From Denitrobacterium detoxificans (GTDB lineage Bacteria; Actinomycetota; Coriobacteriia; Coriobacteriales; Eggerthellaceae), in contig NZ_SUUH01000003.1 of the NCBI RefSeq assembly GCF_015062615.1, forward strand, positions 1 through 64,000: DNA of 64,000 nucleotides, given 5' to 3'. Below are positions 60,959-64,000 of this stretch, piece by piece. The notes beneath the pieces were generated by a model. It did no database searches and had not been told where the DNA came from. It saw only the letters and a program-made list of their open reading frames with translations. Numbering within the stretch: the first letter of the stretch is position 1; each line of letters opens with the position of its first letter. A program made the position numbers and the translations under genes.

Positions 60959-63112
60959 ATGATGCGTGACGGGGCGAGTGGTGCTCGCAGGCGACCGTTC
61001 TTTTGCGATGACGGCGGGTTTTCGACGCTCGGCATGGCCCTTGCGCTTCTTATAACCATTTCGTTGGTGCTTACGTCCGCTCAGGTCTATCGCCTGTATT
61101 CCCTATCGGCGGAAACGCAGAACGTGGCTGACGCCTGTGCGCTTGCCGCGGAAAACCAGGTCGCCACGTTCTATACCGCCGCCCAGATATGCGATGCCGT
61201 TGTTCTTTCGCTCACGCTTACGAGCGTCGCCGCCTCGGGAGCGGGGTTGGTTGCCTTGTGCGTCCCCGGCGCGCAGGAAGTGGGAAGCAAGCTCATCGAG
61301 GTGGGCGAGAAGGTTATTCGCGCACGTGATTCGTTCGCCGACCAGGCCGCTCAGGGTTTGAGTGCCATCCAGGAGATTCTTCCCTTCTTGGCGGCGGCTC
61401 AGGCAATGGGCGTCGCTCGCGCCAATAGCCATGGTGAGCATGCGAATTACCTTGCGGTTGCGGTGCTTTTGCCTCAGCAGGGGTACGAGGTTACGCCGGG
61501 TGCCGACTTTGCAGATGAGGTAATGGAATACATTGGCGGGCAGGAGGAGGGGATCAAGGAAAACGCTCGGAAGGCGGAAGAGGCAGCGCGTAAGGCCAAC
61601 GAAAGCAAGGAACGCGCCTTCCAGGCCGATTGTGGCGCTGCCCCGGGCTATTGCATGCAGGAGCGCGCCGATTCTCTAGCTGGTCTTTCTCCAGGCGATA
61701 ACCCCCTCTATCACAGCGTGGATACGTGGTCGTTTGGCGTGGCGTTGCGGCGCGCGCAAGCGTACTATCCCGCGCGCCTTGCCCAGGAGCATCCCGAGGG
61801 CCCCTCGGTAGACGACCAGGCGAATTCGGCGCTTCGTGCACGCTTTTATGCGTATGCCTGTTCCGAAATTTCTCATGGGTATGTTCGCGAGGATGCGTCA
61901 GGTGCGTTTGATGCGTACTTTCCTCATTTGCCAGCCAATACCGACGAGATGCGCGAAACGCGGCTCTATACCGAGCAGGTCTATCCTGTTTCCCAAGATG
62001 GACAGGGTCATTTGCATATGCATGCGTGGTCTGGGTGTCCCTGCTTGGCCAAGGAAGAGGCCGTTGGCGTGAGTTCAATTCAGGTGATGGAAGCATGCGC
62101 GTACGAAACGTGTCCTGTCTGTCGATTCCATGCTTCGAGCATGGGAAATGTGGCGGCGGCTTCCACGTCGACGTCGAACGGCTTCGAGCATTACTACCGC
62201 ATCGTCGAGGAGGAATCGCGGACGTATCGGGAGGCGCGGCAGGAGTACGCCCAGTATGCCGATGAGGTGCGCGAGCCCGTGCAAACGGCGTTGGGTGGGC
62301 TGGGGGAGATGATCATGGACATGGAAAACAAGTGCATATCGGTTTCGCCGCCGGGAAAGTATGGCGTGGTGGCCTTCGTTGTCGATGGCTCTTCCGTGTC
62401 CGCCGATGCGCTCATGCCCAATGGTTTCGTGGGCGGTGGAGGCTCTTTGGGGCCACGCGCTGCCCTTTCGGCGGCGACGCTGGCGAGAGAAGAGGCCAGT
62501 GGCGACCAGAGCGTTATTTCCTCTCTATTCGATGGCTGGGTCGAGCGCATGGAAGGCCCCCTGGCGGGTGTTCTCCCGCAGATGGCGAGCGCGTGGTCTC
62601 ATTGCCTGCATGCGTACGCAAGGGGATATGACGAGCTGGGGCAGGGTGTGGAAGCCCTGCTGGGTGTGTTGCCTTTGGTGAGCGCAAGCGGTTTGGGGCA
62701 ATGGGCATCCGGGGCGTTGGATGACGTCCTCACCGAAGTGGGGCTTCATCCCGCTGATATGGCAGCGTTGAAGCCCGTGCTCGTGAATTCGTGGCAGGTG
62801 GCGAACGAGGATGGCGGCGCATTTGCTTCGCGCCTGCTGGGCGCAAAGGAGATCGTGGCTCAGATGCCTGCGAGTGCGGCGAACCCACTCGATGCGGCCG
62901 TTCTGCTTTCGGCCTCGTATGCCGAAGAACGCATCGATGGGCTTGACGACGAGGTTCAAATTGCGTCGTTCGATATTGGCGAGGGCTCTATCCCCATAAG
63001 CATTACGCTTCCGCCGGCTTGGCGTGATGGTGCATTGGAAAGCGTGGGAGAAGCGCGTGATGCGCTGCGTTCTTTGCCGGGCGTAAGCGGAGGGAGCCCG
63101 CCATGGGGATAG
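60959..63112 (+). CDS. Large TadG-like pilus-locus protein
   Basis: 717 residues. After a basic N-terminus there is one helix (FSTLGMALALLITISLVLTSA) followed by SLSAETQNVADACALAAENQVA. This is the TadG/Flp-assembly motif, where DAAALA-type sequence follows the helix. A large extracellular region follows, with coiled Ala/Glu/Lys-rich stretches. It has a cysteine cluster near 360-391 (GCPCLAKE; CAYETCPVC). The rest has no recognised fold. It starts with GAAAGGA 6 bases upstream. It is bigger than typical TadG and could be a tip or anchoring part of the pilus. Confidence 0.78.
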   Translation: MMRDGASGARRRPFFCDDGGFSTLGMALALLITISLVLTSAQVYRLYSLSAETQNVADACALAAENQVATFYTAAQICDAVVLSLTLTSVAASGAGLVALCVPGAQEVGSKLIEVGEKVIRARDSFADQAAQGLSAIQEILPFLAAAQAMGVARANSHGEHANYLAVAVLLPQQGYEVTPGADFADEVMEYIGGQEEGIKENARKAEEAARKANESKERAFQADCGAAPGYCMQERADSLAGLSPGDNPLYHSVDTWSFGVALRRAQAYYPARLAQEHPEGPSVDDQANSALRARFYAYACSEISHGYVREDASGAFDAYFPHLPANTDEMRETRLYTEQVYPVSQDGQGHLHMHAWSGCPCLAKEEAVGVSSIQVMEACAYETCPVCRFHASSMGNVAAASTSTSNGFEHYYRIVEEESRTYREARQEYAQYADEVREPVQTALGGLGEMIMDMENKCISVSPPGKYGVVAFVVDGSSVSADALMPNGFVGGGGSLGPRAALSAATLAREEASGDQSVISSLFDGWVERMEGPLAGVLPQMASAWSHCLHAYARGYDELGQGVEALLGVLPLVSASGLGQWASGALDDVLTEVGLHPADMAALKPVLVNSWQVANEDGGAFASRLLGAKEIVAQMPASAANPLDAAVLLSASYAEERIDGLDDEVQIASFDIGEGSIPISITLPPAWRDGALESVGEARDALRSLPGVSGGSPPWG

Positions 63113-63543
63113 CAGGTCATACGCGTAGCGAGCGGGGGCAAATGACGGTCGAGATGGCGGTCGCCATGCCCGTGCTGATAGCCGTGGCGTTGCTAGCGGT
63201 GAACGCGCTTCTGTATGTGGGCGATTGCGCGGCCTTCGATCGGCTTTCGCGCCAGGCGGTGTGCGCGTATGCAACGTCTCCTCCGTACGGGAAGACCACG
63301 CTAGCCAGCGCCGGTGATGTGGAAGCCGAGCTGCGGCGGTCTTTTTCCGCGGACAACCAGGAGGTCAATGTGAATGCTGAACAGTGTGCGGGCGGGTATG
63401 TGCGATTTAGCGCGACGTTGAAGTTCGCGCCAACCCTCTTCGGGCGTTCATTTTCAGGGCGCGTTTTTGGCGTTGAACTTCCTTCGGTGTCGCATACGGC
63501 TACGATCACGGTCGACCCCTATCGCCCTGGGGTGATCGTATGA
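63103..63543 (+). CDS. Second TadE-like pseudopilin
   Basis: 146 residues. It has the TadE motif RGQMTVEMAVAMPVLIAVALLAVN and a soluble part of about 105 residues with a few cysteines. It overlaps the end of the large TadG-like gene by 10 bases and the next gene by 4 (ATGA). Several TadE-like paralogues in one operon are usual in Tad loci, where they form a minor-pilin complex. Confidence 0.82.
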   Translation: MGIAGHTRSERGQMTVEMAVAMPVLIAVALLAVNALLYVGDCAAFDRLSRQAVCAYATSPPYGKTTLASAGDVEAELRRSFSADNQEVNVNAEQCAGGYVRFSATLKFAPTLFGRSFSGRVFGVELPSVSHTATITVDPYRPGVIV

Positions 63544-64000
63544 GCGCACAGGTAAGGCGCTTGTGTCTGGCTGCATTGGCTATCGCAATCGGGGTTGCCG
63601 TTTCGTGCGTTGCTCCCTTGCTGGAAGCTTCAGACTCTGGCGATAACGGCCCATCGGCGTTTGCCGGGGAAAGCACTCTTTCTGCCGACAATGCTGCTGT
63701 GAGCGCATTTATCCAGGCGGGTGGGGATGCCCGCTGCAATCGCAATCTGCCCGAAACCGTTATGCGTGAGACGTTCAATCCAGGCGTGCTGGGGGCTTCG
63801 AAGGTTCTTTTTCGCGATGGGGTCGTGGGCCTCATGGGCGCTTGGAGTGCGGATGAAGCGTACGAGCGGGTACGCAGCTTGCTCGTTGCCAATGGCTGGG
63901 TCGACGTGAGCGGGCACGGGGAGGGGCATGAGCACGTGAGCGGCGTTACGTTCGCGAAGGCCGATGGCGCCTACCGATGGGCGTATGTCTTCTGCCAGGA
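63540..64000 (+). CDS. Secreted protein at Tad locus, 3' end outside window
   Basis: About 153 residues visible, open at the right edge. The ATG overlaps the previous stop (ATGA). An N-terminal hydrophobic segment, LCLAALAIAIGVAVSCVAP, looks like a signal peptide or lipoprotein-type anchor (VSC). The rest is a soluble domain with no obvious motif. It belongs to the Tad operon by position. The family is not recognised. Confidence 0.7.
   Translation, partial: MSAQVRRLCLAALAIAIGVAVSCVAPLLEASDSGDNGPSAFAGESTLSADNAAVSAFIQAGGDARCNRNLPETVMRETFNPGVLGASKVLFRDGVVGLMGAWSADEAYERVRSLLVANGWVDVSGHGEGHEHVSGVTFAKADGAYRWAYVFCQ

Overview
The window looks like chromosomal DNA of an anaerobic, high-GC, single-membrane actinobacterium. 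It best fits the Coriobacteriia, for example an Eggerthellaceae or Slackia-like gut organism. This placement is inferred from gene content and style, not from a marker-gene search. The support is: strong GC bias in third codon positions; Tad and type IV pilus loci without secretins; rubrerythrin; a 2-hydroxyacyl-CoA dehydratase-type iron-sulfur protein; an enoate-reductase flavoprotein; and a Tat-type lipoprotein.

Layout. 1-3.6 kb: 3' part of a giant surface protein with 513-bp tandem MBG repeats, coupled to a small membrane protein. 3.8-6.9 kb: a metallo-beta-lactamase-fold hydrolase and a NarL-type two-component system. 7-9.2 kb: CIRCE-controlled groES-groEL, followed by about 1 kb of non-coding DNA full of nested inverted repeats. 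10.1-13.9 kb: an RNA methyltransferase, a metal-exporter-like permease, and a YedE/TusA/DUF3343 selenium-sulfur cluster. 14.2-17.8 kb: a polar amino acid ABC transporter joined to a 2-hydroxyacyl-CoA dehydratase-like protein. 17.8-20 kb: a lipid kinase and a glycosyltransferase. 20.1-20.6 kb: tRNA-Lys with two 200-bp units that repeat its 3' end. 20.7-25.8 kb: aroK, then infA-rpmJ-rpsM-rpsK-rpsD-rpoA-rplQ and a lone ecfT. 26-38 kb: prepilin peptidase, LOG protein, UlaG-like hydrolase, enoate reductase, HAD phosphatase, purL, polysaccharide deacetylase, apt and corA. 38.3-41.5 kb: a MacB/FtsX-type ABC exporter. 41.5-45.4 kb: a compact type IV pilus operon (pilC, four small pilin-like genes, pilT). 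45.5-54.6 kb: transglutaminase-like lipoprotein, a GGDEF/EAL protein, cimA, a TrpR-like regulator, NUDIX hydrolase, rubrerythrin and M18 aminopeptidase. 54.8-64 kb: a Tad/Flp pilus operon that runs off the right edge.

How it fits together. Two surface-fibre systems (type IV and Tad) share a window with one prepilin peptidase gene and a c-di-GMP enzyme, which suggests regulated attachment, helped by the MBG adhesin and the cell-wall enzymes. The translation and transcription operon keeps the usual bacterial order, but its ecfT lacks the usual ATPase partners.

Most unusual signals. (1) The array beside tRNA-Lys: three perfect 22-bp direct repeats of the tRNA 3' end delimit two 200-bp units, and each unit is a large hairpin whose inner stem changed with compensating substitutions. 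(2) Nested inverted repeats of 30 and 35 bp around the groEL terminator. (3) A terminator-like hairpin placed exactly between the Shine-Dalgarno sequence and the start codon of the dehydratase-like gene.
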